DNA of 36,088 nt, taken from NCBI GenBank assembly GCA_913049685.1, contig CAJWZD010000020.1:1-36088 (forward strand). The letters run 5' to 3'. The notes below the pieces were generated by a model that was not told the DNA's origin, made no database searches, and was given only the letters and a program-made list of their open reading frames with translations. The DNA comes from an uncultured Fidelibacterota bacterium (GTDB lineage: Bacteria; Fidelibacterota; Marinisomatia; Marinisomatales; TCS55). Positions 23,100 to 32,595 of the stretch are shown here, piece by piece (within the stretch, counting starts at the first letter, position 1; each line of letters starts with the position of its first letter). The position numbers were made by a program, and so were the translations under genes.

Positions 23100-23759
23100 T
23101 TATATGCCAACAACTAGATTTATCTGCAAGACGGGGAGTCTGCCAATTTTCATTGGGGGGCCATTGAGATTATTATTACCCTCAAGCTTCCAATTCTTAT
23201 CACTATAACTTGACATGAAATAACCAAGCTGACCTTCTACTGATATTAGTCTTGAAAAATAATATCTGCAGCCCATATGACTCGAAAAGCCGACCCATCT
23301 TTTGGTCATACTGCTCCCAGTTTCAAGACTTACGCTAGAATTACCATATGCTGAGAGGAAGGAATCCCAGTCATTGGTAGGCGCTTTAGCACTGATCGTT
23401 ATAGAGCCTTTATTTAGCATTGGTGCTAAAGAGAAATTGAGTTCGATCTTTTCTTTCATTAAGTAAAAAGTTTCAAAACTAATCGAACGATACGATATAT
23501 TCCTCCTGTAATTTGAGGATCCGATCGACCCAAAATGTAAAGAATGGGATTGCGAATATCCAATTCTAACATTTGGATAAATTTGATATCTCATGCCCCA
23601 GTTTAGTAGTAAATTTTTACCAACGAAACCAATCTTTGGAATTGGATCAGTTGTTTCTATTTTTGGATTATAGTAACCTGTTCCCAGTACAAGGTTAAGT
23701 TTTGGCTGTGAAAAAACCATAACGGTTAAGATGAATATTGATAAGACAAATTTGAACAT
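23100..23759 (-). CDS. Outer-membrane beta-barrel-like protein (219 aa)
   Basis: The start was set at ATG 23757-23759, which gives signal peptide MFKFVLSIFILTVMVFSQ; the longer open frame upstream has no export signal and would overlap the divergent gene. The mature protein has alternating strands (KLNLVLGTGYYNP; LLLNWGMRYQIYPNVRIGYS; ISVEGQLGYFMSSYSD) and ends 'PVLQINLVVGI', as in small outer-membrane barrels of the OmpA/OprF-porin-like kind. No specific family is recognised. It is divergent from the 446-aa gene with a 52-bp gap, which must carry two promoters. Confidence 0.7.
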   Translation of the reverse strand: MFKFVLSIFILTVMVFSQPKLNLVLGTGYYNPKIETTDPIPKIGFVGKNLLLNWGMRYQIYPNVRIGYSQSHSLHFGSIGSSNYRRNISYRSISFETFYLMKEKIELNFSLAPMLNKGSITISAKAPTNDWDSFLSAYGNSSVSLETGSSMTKRWVGFSSHMGCRYYFSRLISVEGQLGYFMSSYSDKNWKLEGNNNLNGPPMKIGRLPVLQINLVVGI

Positions 23760-23811
23760 AAAATATTTTATATATAGCGGTCTAAAATTACAAAATTTTT
23801 TAACCATTGCC

Positions 23812-25152
23812 ATGTATTCAAAAATGCAATGGTTTTTATTGTGTTTTTTACTGCTTGTTTCATCTTTAGCGTATTCACAACAAGAAAATATTGAGGACGC
23901 AGATACTGATACCTCCACATACTCACCTGCTGATTCGCTCGTGTCTGTTCAAGGCGATACACTGCAAATAATCGAAAAAACATATACAATATATGGAATT
24001 GCAGCCTATGGAAACGGACTGCCTGTTCCAGATGCAGAAGTCACACTCCTTGACACTCTTGAAAAAACCTTAGAAAAAACCCGTACTACTACAAAACTGT
24101 TTAGAAGGTTTTTTGGTGGAAGGTTTCAATTTGAAAATGTTTTACCTGGGCACTATATTATTTCAGTTGATCTTGGAACTAGAGTTGGAATAAAAAAACG
24201 TATTCATTTGAAAGACAAAGACCTAGAGCTGGGTATTGTTAAAAACGAGGTTGAATTTCCAAAGTATGTAATTGAGGACTATACAGATTCTACTCGTATC
24301 TACTACAACAGATTAAATACTGACCCTGTAGAACCGGACTCTATAAATACACGCCATATAATAGTTGAATTAGACGGAAAAGCAAATACCGTATATATTG
24401 ATTCGGTTTTAAGAGATAGTCTGTTCTATACCCTTTCTGGTGAACTTACGAGAGATTCAATACCATTGGATAACACATATATAGTTTATAATGACTATGG
24501 ATATATTTTTCATCAAAGCAGATCGTTTAGGAATAGGGTCAGCGAAGTTCAGCGAAGAGATGGTTTTATAATTTTTCACAATGGAGACACACTTAATTTT
24601 GATAATATATTTTTTGAACCATCATTAAAAACACCAGACGTTGCAACTTTTCATTATAATGACACAACCGGCCTCCCAAGATTTCATTCATTTTATGATA
24701 TTTATAAGGTCTACACTGGACCATCTTATATAGAAAGATCGATTAGGCGCGGTTTTTACACTGGACTTGCTTTGCATGGAACTACTATGGGACTAAGTAT
24801 GCTAAGTAAAAAATCTTTCAAACCACCACTATACTATCTTCCAAATTTTTCTAAACCTGAACAAAAACCTAGTAACTACTATTCCATGATAACCTCATTC
24901 TCATTCTTTTCATTGGCGTGGGTTGGATACGATTGGTATATGGACAGAAGATCAAATTATTTTACTCCAAAAGATGAACTTTCACCTTTCCCAAAAAATA
25001 TGTTTGTTTTTTCATCTAAAGAATGGGCAATAAAACAAATTATGCCTTTGTTTGATCCGGTATTTGAATCAAGAACCTATAGATTATGGCAAATGAGAAA
25101 AAAGGAACAGGCAAAAAATAAAAGAGCTAAGAGAAAGTCAGTTTTTGATTAA
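23812..25152 (+). CDS. Exported protein with carboxypeptidase-regulatory-like domain (446 aa)
   Basis: The start was placed at ATG 23812 (MYSKMQWFLLCFLLLVSSLA), or the Met four codons on; upstream codons give no signal peptide. After cleavage near 'YSQQ' comes an acidic linker, then a ~90-residue carboxypeptidase-regulatory-like fold (IYGIAAYGNGLPVPDAEVTL ... GRFQFENVLPGHYIISVDLG). Residues ~160-280 are beta-rich, with 'YIVYNDYGYIFHQSRSFRN' and 'DGFIIFHNGDTLNFDNIFF'. The last third is basic and aromatic with possible hydrophobic segments (MITSFSFFSLAWVGYDWYMD) and ends KNKRAKRKSVFD, a charged, probably cytoplasmic or periplasmic tail. The overall family is not recognised. Its stop overlaps the convergent lipoprotein gene by 4 bp. 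Confidence 0.75.
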   Translation: MYSKMQWFLLCFLLLVSSLAYSQQENIEDADTDTSTYSPADSLVSVQGDTLQIIEKTYTIYGIAAYGNGLPVPDAEVTLLDTLEKTLEKTRTTTKLFRRFFGGRFQFENVLPGHYIISVDLGTRVGIKKRIHLKDKDLELGIVKNEVEFPKYVIEDYTDSTRIYYNRLNTDPVEPDSINTRHIIVELDGKANTVYIDSVLRDSLFYTLSGELTRDSIPLDNTYIVYNDYGYIFHQSRSFRNRVSEVQRRDGFIIFHNGDTLNFDNIFFEPSLKTPDVATFHYNDTTGLPRFHSFYDIYKVYTGPSYIERSIRRGFYTGLALHGTTMGLSMLSKKSFKPPLYYLPNFSKPEQKPSNYYSMITSFSFFSLAWVGYDWYMDRRSNYFTPKDELSPFPKNMFVFSSKEWAIKQIMPLFDPVFESRTYRLWQMRKKEQAKNKRAKRKSVFD

Positions 25153-26417
25153 AGCTGGCCAGCTAGTGATTGAATAGCAACAAGTATGTCTTCAGCTGTT
25201 GAAGAATGCGGTGCATTTACAGGATCCAATATATCAAGCTGTTTAGCTGCGTCTAAGTAATTTGATAAGTTAAAATAGGCCTGAACTAGGGCGTAACGAA
25301 CATCTTTATGGTCCACGTTGGTATTGTATTGGAATTGATAGCTCTGGTAATTAGCAAGTAATATAGTAGCAGCTTCGACGATTGCATTGTAATGATCGAT
25401 ATTGTTTGAAACGACAAGAACTCCACTAACAGAAATACCTGCAAGCGCATCGATTTCTGATGAAGATGAAATTAATCCTGTATTGTACGCATTAACAAAA
25501 TCGTTAAATGATGATAAAGCATAATCGTTAGTACTGCGTTCAAATAAACGAGCCCAACCACGCCCTAGCACAGCTTCGTCTCCTACAGAGTCATAGACTG
25601 CATTTACTAAGGATTTAGCAACTGTTTCTTGGAATTTGGATACACTAGCCGCATAGTCTTTATTTTTAAAAAGGTTCCAACCCTCAATATTTCCAGAAAC
25701 TAGCTCAGATGAGATATCTTTTATCCCGCGGAGAACAACACTCTCAGGATTAGCACGAATTGAGCTGTTATGCGATATTTCAAGAGTATTTGTTGAAGTA
25801 TTTTGGGTTGGTGCATAACGAACAGTAATAGTTTTGTTTGAACCAGGTGAAAGCGTGAAGTTTGTTTGGCTACCAATGGTGAAATCGCTTAAAGGTAAAT
25901 CAAGAGTCAATTCAAGATCAAACCCTGAACTGGCATTGTTTTCTAATGTTAGGTTAAGGTCTTTTGTAGAACCTGCCTCAACTAATCCAAAATCTAAAGC
26001 AATAGGTGAAATTGAAAATGATACAGGAGAAGCGCCGACACCTGAAAGATAAAACTCGTTAAAATTTTTATCATTTTTAACTACCAATTTACCGCTATAG
26101 CTATCTCCAGCGCTGGGAGTAAATGTTATGTAAACCTCCCTTGATTCATTTTTTTGAAGTTCTATAATACCAGTAAAACTTGAAAAAAATGCTGGGGAAT
26201 CTTCAATCTCAATTGTTCCAGTAAACGGACCAGATGATTCATCACTATTTTTGATACGAACTTTTGTTGATGCTGACTTATTTATTTCAACTGTTCCAAA
26301 ATCGTGTTCTTGCGCAGGGTTGAACTCAATGACAAATTTTTCTTCATTTTTATTATCCTCACATGCATGGAAAGCAAATAATGCAAACATTAAAACAAAA
26401 GAGACATATCGCTTCAT
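25149..26417 (-). CDS. Lipoprotein with ASH-like domains and TPR-like C terminus (422 aa)
   Basis: A lipoprotein-type signal MKRYVSFVLMFALFAFHAC, with Cys19 followed by EDNKNEE. Two Ig-like ASPM-SPD2-Hydin/'choice-of-anchor D' domains follow: 'FNPAQEHDFGTVEINKSAST' at ~32-130 and 'ISPIALDFGLVEAGSTKDLN' at ~137-225, each with the DFG.V and 'ITFTPSAGDSYSG'/'VRYAPTQNTSTN' strands. From ~240 the protein is helical with TPR-like units (GWNLFKNKDYAASVSKFQET; YALVQAYFNLSNYLDAAKQL). It is probably an outer-membrane-attached binding or scaffold protein. Its start overlaps the stop of the T9SS metalloprotease by 4 bp (ATGA), so the two are co-translated. Confidence 0.88.
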   Translation of the reverse strand: MKRYVSFVLMFALFAFHACEDNKNEEKFVIEFNPAQEHDFGTVEINKSASTKVRIKNSDESSGPFTGTIEIEDSPAFFSSFTGIIELQKNESREVYITFTPSAGDSYSGKLVVKNDKNFNEFYLSGVGASPVSFSISPIALDFGLVEAGSTKDLNLTLENNASSGFDLELTLDLPLSDFTIGSQTNFTLSPGSNKTITVRYAPTQNTSTNTLEISHNSSIRANPESVVLRGIKDISSELVSGNIEGWNLFKNKDYAASVSKFQETVAKSLVNAVYDSVGDEAVLGRGWARLFERSTNDYALSSFNDFVNAYNTGLISSSSEIDALAGISVSGVLVVSNNIDHYNAIVEAATILLANYQSYQFQYNTNVDHKDVRYALVQAYFNLSNYLDAAKQLDILDPVNAPHSSTAEDILVAIQSLAGQL

Positions 26418-29400
26418 CTCGATAGGACCATTTTTTTGGTTTTTGAGTAAGATCCAGACTTTAATTGATACAGATAAACACCGCTTCCAACCGGATTACC
26501 ATTTGCATCGTTTCCGCTCCAAACAACATTATACCTACCAGGCGCTTTATATTCACTAACTAGAGTGGTAATTTTTCTTCCTAAAATATCAAATACATTA
26601 ATTGAAACATTTCCGCTGTTTATAATATCGTAACTTATGCGCGTTTCAGGGTTAAATGGGTTTGGATAGTTCTGACTCAAGGCATACTCAGTAGGAATAA
26701 GCGCTTCTTCGCTAATTGATAAAGGTGCAGTTGAACCTTTTTTAATAAGAGCAAAATGACCTAAGGCTGAAGATATTGCGCGAACGCTTTTCTTATTGCT
26801 TGAAATTGTTGTTTGTAGTTCACGCCATGATTCACCATCCCAAAACCCAATGGATACGTCTTCAATATTTACGTCAGATAGTTCAAAACTAATTTGAGCG
26901 GGAACGTTTAAATCTTTTTGAATAGGTCCAACAGTATATACTTCAGATAAAATATTCTCTAAGTCAATGGATGAGTCTGATACAAATCCATTTTTGCCAA
27001 CAACAACGTAAGTTTCTTTATCAAAGCTTTGCTCAGGCAGCTGAATTTGATAAATGTTATCTCTTGAAGAAGTGATAAGGGGTTTGGTAAGATCGGCATA
27101 TCCAACGTTATAATTAAATGTCGTATCGTAGGGTATTGTGCTATACAAATATGAACCTGATACCCTGATATCTAGAGATCCAGCGTTTTTTAATTTATAA
27201 TTTGCTAGTAATGTACTATCATTTGAAACTAAGGGATTGAGCGTTAAATACTGGACTTCATTGTTATTTGTAACGTACACATTTGTATTCTCACTATCAA
27301 ATTGTGAATTACCCAGGAGGTAAATATTTAATTCATCGTTAAAAATGCTATGCTGCACAAAACCTGCATGCAGTTCAGGTATAACGGTATTCTTTACAAG
27401 CCACTGAGAACGAAACATCAAATTCCAACCATTAAGCTGATCTCCACCTGAAACCGCCGTATTGGTTATAGGGCCAACCGTATTTCCACCGTAAATATAG
27501 GTATAGTTTTTGGTTGGACTATCACTGCTCATTCCAAAATACACGCCGTTGGTATCATCCTCAACAGCGCCAATGATTATTTCATCTAAATTGGTTAAAA
27601 ACTTTGAATAAGGAGACAGGTCAATGTTCACCCAACCAATACCGTTGATGCCTCTAGTCTTGGCATTAATTTTAATTGGATCCATAACATTAACAGTCTG
27701 ACGAACTCCATTTTCGTCCTCTTCGCCTACAGCAGTCCAAATATGGAGATCAAAATCTTTATCAGCAGAAGCGGGAATACTAGCACCAGAGCCAAAATCC
27801 TGAGCAAAACCCAAATTTATACTGGCTCCAATCAGCTGGTTTTCGCTTACAACTGGATCAAATGCCACACCCCATCCGCAGCCCACAACTCCACCGCAAC
27901 CAAAGTATCCAAACGTTCCTCCGGACGATAATGTGAAGACATCTACGTTGCCATCGTCATAGCCAATTTCTGTAGAAGCATACCATCCTCCTGTGTTTTC
28001 CCCTGTTGACACATACCTGTATTTGGTATCAACTGGGTTCAAATTGCTCACAACGAAAACGGCGCTATTCACTTTATAGGTGTCATCTTTAACTATGTGC
28101 TCTTGTTGATTTTCAAGCGATTTTATTGCAATGCCGCTGTCGGTATATTCTAAAGATTTATAATTCGGATTGTAGCCTAGTACACCTGTTCCCGTAAAGG
28201 TGATCGGAAGACTGTCTACAGAGCTTGAATAATAGATGTAATTAACGTCGAAATTGTTTACGGTAAGCTCATCTGATTCCACCTTGCCTGTCGTGTGCCA
28301 CTTTGTAGAGCTTGCATTGCCTACATCGGAATAATCGTATCCATAGTAAGATTCTATATCTTTATCGTTTAAATAATTTGCGATATGCCAATTCTGAATC
28401 CAGGATTGATAGTTCATACCCACATCGTAAAGATTTAGTAGGCGCTGAAAAGCAGACCAATCAGTCCCATTAATCTCTTGAAACTTTAAAAGAGACTCGT
28501 ATCCTAGTTGCTCTGCAAAATACAAAACAAACAGTCCAGTCATTGAATAGTTCACGCTTTCGCCCTCCCACTCCCAGCCAACAGAGCCCACTCTACTTAG
28601 GTAATTATTGGGATTGAAACCAGCACTGCCATAACCTGTGATCACAATAGCAATCTCACTCATTCCTTCATTAAAAGAGCGACCTTTGCCATAATAATTG
28701 CTATGAATTAAATGTTGAAGTTCGTGGGCTATGGTGCTTTTAGCATAGTTATTTGAAACATTGCAATCAATGTATAGAATATCGCGCCTATTGCTTCCAC
28801 TGCCATTAGATTGATCGTTTGGAGAGAAATATCCAGCAGCTCCAGCATAAATATCTGCAAAAAGGTAATCGGTAATATTGTCGCCGTCATAGTTGGGTTC
28901 GTTGCCAAAATATGTTGTAACAAGCTCCCACGATCCCTTAGTAGAGTCAACAGAGGTAGATGGTGTTTTCTCTTCTAAAAACTCTAAATACTCAATCGCA
29001 GAATTATTATCTATATTATTGCTTTCATTGATTTGGGTAATATCGGCCCAAATTGCGTTTCTATTACCTTTGGCGAGCAATTGAGCAGTGATTTCTTCTG
29101 ATTTAGATCCACCGTTGCCATCATCAACATTTACCCAAAATTTTTCAGTCATCCCAATTTTGTAGGATTTATTAAGGGTTTTAGGCATCAACATACGTTG
29201 ATATTCATCAGGATACATGGTGCGCATTTTTTCAAGCTGAGCAGCCATTTGCTCCTCGGTGAATATTTGAGGATAAAGCTGGCACTCACTGCGATTCTCC
29301 TTCCACGGTGAATCGCACAAAGAAGATACACCAAAACGGCTCATTTCATCTGAATAAATGCTAGCATTATTAAGAGTAGACTGGGAAAGTCCGATACTCA

Positions 29401-29434
29401 AAAATAAAATTATATATATAAAAAAGTGTTTCAT
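26414..29434 (-). CDS. T9SS-secreted HExxH metalloprotease (1006 aa)
   Basis: The start was set at ATG 29432-29434 (MKHFFIYIILFLSIGLSQ, a signal peptide); the open frame continues 15 codons upstream without an export signal. The zinc site 'STIAHELQHLIHSNYYGKG' lies at ~238, with 'FNEGMSEIA' supplying the probable third ligand Glu, an arrangement like M30/hyicolysin and related gluzincins. The middle (~400-900) is beta-rich, ending in an Ig-like segment with 'GFWDGESWRELQTT'. The last ~80 residues are a T9SS type-A sorting domain (ALSQNYPNPFNPETRISYDI; FDILGRKITTLV; GSGVYLYQLKSG; TKKMVLSR). It should be exported by Sec and then T9SS and act outside the cell. Substrate unknown. Confidence 0.9.
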   Translation of the reverse strand: MKHFFIYIILFLSIGLSQSTLNNASIYSDEMSRFGVSSLCDSPWKENRSECQLYPQIFTEEQMAAQLEKMRTMYPDEYQRMLMPKTLNKSYKIGMTEKFWVNVDDGNGGSKSEEITAQLLAKGNRNAIWADITQINESNNIDNNSAIEYLEFLEEKTPSTSVDSTKGSWELVTTYFGNEPNYDGDNITDYLFADIYAGAAGYFSPNDQSNGSGSNRRDILYIDCNVSNNYAKSTIAHELQHLIHSNYYGKGRSFNEGMSEIAIVITGYGSAGFNPNNYLSRVGSVGWEWEGESVNYSMTGLFVLYFAEQLGYESLLKFQEINGTDWSAFQRLLNLYDVGMNYQSWIQNWHIANYLNDKDIESYYGYDYSDVGNASSTKWHTTGKVESDELTVNNFDVNYIYYSSSVDSLPITFTGTGVLGYNPNYKSLEYTDSGIAIKSLENQQEHIVKDDTYKVNSAVFVVSNLNPVDTKYRYVSTGENTGGWYASTEIGYDDGNVDVFTLSSGGTFGYFGCGGVVGCGWGVAFDPVVSENQLIGASINLGFAQDFGSGASIPASADKDFDLHIWTAVGEEDENGVRQTVNVMDPIKINAKTRGINGIGWVNIDLSPYSKFLTNLDEIIIGAVEDDTNGVYFGMSSDSPTKNYTYIYGGNTVGPITNTAVSGGDQLNGWNLMFRSQWLVKNTVIPELHAGFVQHSIFNDELNIYLLGNSQFDSENTNVYVTNNNEVQYLTLNPLVSNDSTLLANYKLKNAGSLDIRVSGSYLYSTIPYDTTFNYNVGYADLTKPLITSSRDNIYQIQLPEQSFDKETYVVVGKNGFVSDSSIDLENILSEVYTVGPIQKDLNVPAQISFELSDVNIEDVSIGFWDGESWRELQTTISSNKKSVRAISSALGHFALIKKGSTAPLSISEEALIPTEYALSQNYPNPFNPETRISYDIINSGNVSINVFDILGRKITTLVSEYKAPGRYNVVWSGNDANGNPVGSGVYLYQLKSGSYSKTKKMVLSR

Positions 29435-29487
29435 AGGCGATGTTGAATTTAAAATTATCTTCTGTCTGTAAACAAACAATAAAATAG

Positions 29488-30876
29488 CTATCTGGGAAGC
29501 CTCTCATCCATATCCGCAACGACATAGGCCATTACGGCCATAGTAGCTACGCATCGATTAAACTCGTCTTTGTCAACTTTGTCAAAGGTATCGGCCTCAG
29601 TATGGTGATACCAAAAATACCTTGAATTATCTACCTTCAGTCCCATTCCGGGAACACCTTCACGCATTATGGGTCCGATATCAGCGCCTCCACCTCCTTT
29701 GGTGATTTCACCTGAATCAATACGTTTTAAAAGCGTGCCAATGTCTTGAAGAATGTTGAATGCCTTGTTTGATCCAGTAAAACCAAAACCAGATGGCTTA
29801 AAAACACCCGCATCCGACTCCATGGCAAGAATATGATTATTCAATTCATTGAAATGCTCATCGCGGTACGCTTCACCTCCACGCAAACCATTCTCTTCAT
29901 TCGTCCACATTACAGCACGTATTGTGCGCTTGGGCTTTATACCTAAATCCTTGATTAATTTGATAGCTTGCCATGCAGCAACGCAGCCACCACCATCATC
30001 GTGCGCTCCTTGCCCAGCATCCCATGAGTCAATGTGGCCACCAAGAACAATCACCTCATCCGGGTATTCTGAGCCAATGATCTCACCCATCACATTTTGT
30101 GATAGAACATCCTTAAATGACTGCGCTTCCATATAAAGTGATACTTTAACTGTTAGCCCTCTGTCACTCATTCGAGACATCATAGCAGCATCTTCTAAAG
30201 TTACTGCTGCATGTGGAATTTTTTTCACGCCCTCTTCATACGCACTGGTACCGGTATGAGGAGTATTCATAGAATATGGGCCTACTGAACGTACCAAACT
30301 TGCAATCCCACCTACTTTTGCAGCTTCAGATGCACCTCTGTACCTGTATTGAACTGTTTCACCGTATGTAGTAAAAGGAACGTTATATAAAATTATTTTT
30401 CCCTTTGCCATATTTGATTTAGCTTGTAAATCATCAAAGCTACTTACAACCATAACCTCACCCCTAATTCCCTTAGGACCCGTACCAACACTACCGCCCA
30501 ATCCTAAGATATCTAGCTCCTTTTCCCAAGGTGAGGTCATCGTAGCAGATTCTTTTCCTCTTACCCATTTAGGCACCATCACATCTTCACCGTGCACATT
30601 TGAAAGCCCATCTTTATTCATCTCATCAATGATCCAATCTAGAGTTTTCTCCAAATTGGTAGAGCCGGAAAGTCGGGGCCCAAAAGTATCTAGCATCTCA
30701 CCTAATCGGTCATAACCTTGTGAGTCAGCTATCGCCCTATTAATGATAAGATCAGCATTTTTCTTATGCTTTTTAGCAATTTCTCCAAGTGTAACTGAGG
30801 CTCTATCTTTAATAGAACATGAAAAAAATATTATGAAGGAAAAGGCAGTTATTGTTCTTGAAAGTATGCTTGTCAT
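29488..30876 (-). CDS. M28-family zinc peptidase lipoprotein (462 aa)
   Basis: A carboxypeptidase Q/aminopeptidase-type M28 enzyme. The N terminus MTSILSRTITAFSFIIFFSC is a lipoprotein-like signal with Cys20. A protease-associated insert (~110-240; ILYNVPFTTYGETVQYRYRG) precedes the catalytic domain. The zinc ligands are visible: His in 'GGHIDSWDAG' (~280), Asp in 'AHDDGGG' (~292), the Glu pair in 'WTNEENGLRGG' (~325), Asp in 'MESDAG' (~355) and His in 'YFWYHHTEADT' (~433). It hydrolyses peptides or dipeptides in the periplasm or at the outer membrane. It is 53 nt upstream of the T9SS protease on the same strand, so an operon for extracellular protein breakdown is likely. Confidence 0.94.
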   Translation of the reverse strand: MTSILSRTITAFSFIIFFSCSIKDRASVTLGEIAKKHKKNADLIINRAIADSQGYDRLGEMLDTFGPRLSGSTNLEKTLDWIIDEMNKDGLSNVHGEDVMVPKWVRGKESATMTSPWEKELDILGLGGSVGTGPKGIRGEVMVVSSFDDLQAKSNMAKGKIILYNVPFTTYGETVQYRYRGASEAAKVGGIASLVRSVGPYSMNTPHTGTSAYEEGVKKIPHAAVTLEDAAMMSRMSDRGLTVKVSLYMEAQSFKDVLSQNVMGEIIGSEYPDEVIVLGGHIDSWDAGQGAHDDGGGCVAAWQAIKLIKDLGIKPKRTIRAVMWTNEENGLRGGEAYRDEHFNELNNHILAMESDAGVFKPSGFGFTGSNKAFNILQDIGTLLKRIDSGEITKGGGGADIGPIMREGVPGMGLKVDNSRYFWYHHTEADTFDKVDKDEFNRCVATMAVMAYVVADMDERLPR

Positions 30877-30991
30877 CTTAAAATACTCCTCAATGTGTGA
30901 AATGAATCAATATAAATCTATTTTATCAATTTAATAAAAATTTCCTCCAATGTTAGATAGTTTTCAAAAATATATATAAATTGCCATACCT

Positions 30992-32047
30992 ATGGATTGG
31001 TTAAAAGACAATTACGCTATTTTATTAGATAACCCTTTTATCAGGGCTGGAATCATCATCATCGGTTCAATTGTTATCGCAAAAGTTACCGATTGGATTT
31101 TTGTAGGATTCTTCAGAAGGTGGTCCTCAAAAACCAGAACCAACCTTGACGATAGTATTGTCAATTTTCTTCATAAGCCAATTTTCTATTCCATACTCTT
31201 TTTTGGCTTTTCAACTGGCGTTAATCTTCTCGGCCTGCCAGAATTTTTAAATTTTGCCATTCTAGGAATCTTTAAGACTGTAACCATTTTAATCTGGCTA
31301 TCACTCTTTGTAAAAGTATTTACAATGTCAATGGAGTGGACCACTAAACGAACTGATAATAAGATTTTACAAAGCAGAACCCTTCCCCTATTTAATAACC
31401 TTGGTAAAATTGGAATTGGATTATTTGGTACCTATTTTATCTTTCTTAGCTGGAACATTAATATCAATGGTATTCTTGCTTCTGCTGGTGTGCTAGGCGT
31501 TGTGCTTGGTTTAGCAGCAAAAGATACGGTAGCGAATTTCTTCGCAGGAGTTTTTTTGATGGCAGATTCACCTTTTAAAGAAGGTGACTATATAATGCTT
31601 GAAACGGGTGAACGGGGTTATGTAAAAAATTTAGGTCTGCGCTCCACACGCTTCATGACGCGAGACGATATTGAGATAACTATTCCAAACTCCGTTATAG
31701 CTGCTGCTAAAATTATCAACGAAAGCGGTGGGTCCGGTGTTGAGGATATTGAGCGCATTCGAATCAGTGTTCAGGTCGCATACGGCTCTGATGTCGATCA
31801 GGTGAAGAATATTTTAAAATCGATCGCATTAGCTAATGATAGCGTGCTGGATAATCCAGATCCCAGAGTACGATTTAGAGAGTTTGCTGAATCAGGAATC
31901 AGGCTTGAACTATTATTTTGGATATTTAAGCCAGAAACACGCGGCAGGACAGTGGATGCTGTCAACACTGAGATCTACAAACAATTTAATCAAAATGGAA
32001 TAACTATTCCTTACCCTACCATGAAAGTGGTAATGCCAGAGAAATAG
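30992..32047 (+). CDS. Small-conductance mechanosensitive channel (MscS family)
   Basis: A 351-residue MscS-type channel. Four hydrophobic segments in the first ~190 residues lead to the pore-lining helix and its hallmark region 'ASAGVLGVVLGLAAKDTVAN' followed by 'FFAGVFLMADSPFKEGDYI' (~167-205). The beta domain has 'VKNLGLRSTRFMTRDDIEIT' with 'IPNSVIAAAKIIN', and the C-terminal alpha/beta domain ends with 'GITIPYPTMKVVMPEK'. The channel opens under membrane tension to release osmolytes. It has one helix more than E. coli MscS (286 aa). It is divergent from the M28 peptidase (115-bp gap) and ends 2 bp before the convergent LEA14-like gene. No Shine-Dalgarno is visible. Confidence 0.95.
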   Translation: MDWLKDNYAILLDNPFIRAGIIIIGSIVIAKVTDWIFVGFFRRWSSKTRTNLDDSIVNFLHKPIFYSILFFGFSTGVNLLGLPEFLNFAILGIFKTVTILIWLSLFVKVFTMSMEWTTKRTDNKILQSRTLPLFNNLGKIGIGLFGTYFIFLSWNININGILASAGVLGVVLGLAAKDTVANFFAGVFLMADSPFKEGDYIMLETGERGYVKNLGLRSTRFMTRDDIEITIPNSVIAAAKIINESGGSGVEDIERIRISVQVAYGSDVDQVKNILKSIALANDSVLDNPDPRVRFREFAESGIRLELLFWIFKPETRGRTVDAVNTEIYKQFNQNGITIPYPTMKVVMPEK

Positions 32048-32049
32048 CA

Positions 32050-32577
32050 TTACATCTCTTTCTCTGCGAGCTTTGCTTTTAGAGGTATTGTTCCAATTTT
32101 TGTCTTTAAATAATACGTACCATCAATTTGATATTTTGCTTTTTTATTTCGAATAGCATCAAAAATTGCTTTTCCCATGACTGAAATTTTCAAATCAGCT
32201 TTTTCTATAAAACTAAATTCCCCGTTCTTGGGAATTTTAATTTTTTTATCATTGTAAAATTTAGATGCATTTTTTTTATTAATAGATAGATCAAATTCAA
32301 TGCGACTAAGCCCAATTGAAAACTTATTTGGATTATTTCCGAAAAATTTGATGTCCAAAGAAAGCGTATTTATTGATTTTAATGGATTGTAATAGATTTT
32401 AGAAACTGTATAATCGAGCGTTAGGGGTTTTACTTGTTTTTCGACTGTCTTTTTTAATTTAGAAGCAGCTTTTAGCTTAAGGTCTTTATCGAGTCCTTTA
32501 AATTGCGCGTTAAGATTAATTGAAAGTCCAAAAAATAACTGAACCGTAACAATAAGCGAATAACAAAATTTATTCAT
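32050..32577 (-). CDS. LEA14-like (LEA type 2/WHy) exported protein (175 aa)
   Basis: Signal peptide MNKFCYSLIVTVQLFFGLSI ending near 'LNAQ'. After a short basic helix (KLKAASKLKKTVEKQVKPL) there is one LEA-2/WHy-type Ig-like domain (~55-170) with the usual order: 'SINTLSLDIKFFGNNPNKFS' (the N-P-N turn typical of the family), 'IEFDLSINKKNASKF', 'IPKNGEFSFIEKADLKI' and 'YQIDGTYYLKTKIGTIPLKA'. The family is linked to desiccation or stress and lipid or peptide binding; the role here is unknown. It starts 18 nt after the hydrolase gene, with AAGG ~9 nt before the ATG. Confidence 0.8.
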   Translation of the reverse strand: MNKFCYSLIVTVQLFFGLSINLNAQFKGLDKDLKLKAASKLKKTVEKQVKPLTLDYTVSKIYYNPLKSINTLSLDIKFFGNNPNKFSIGLSRIEFDLSINKKNASKFYNDKKIKIPKNGEFSFIEKADLKISVMGKAIFDAIRNKKAKYQIDGTYYLKTKIGTIPLKAKLAEKEM

Positions 32578-32595
32578 ATTATTTACCTTGCAACT

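Noticed and set aside
23760-23989. Longer N termini for the barrel-like gene (to 23918) and a 73-aa minus-strand frame
   Set aside because: The added residues lack an export signal and lie antisense to the start of the 446-aa gene. The Met at 23759 gives a proper signal peptide.
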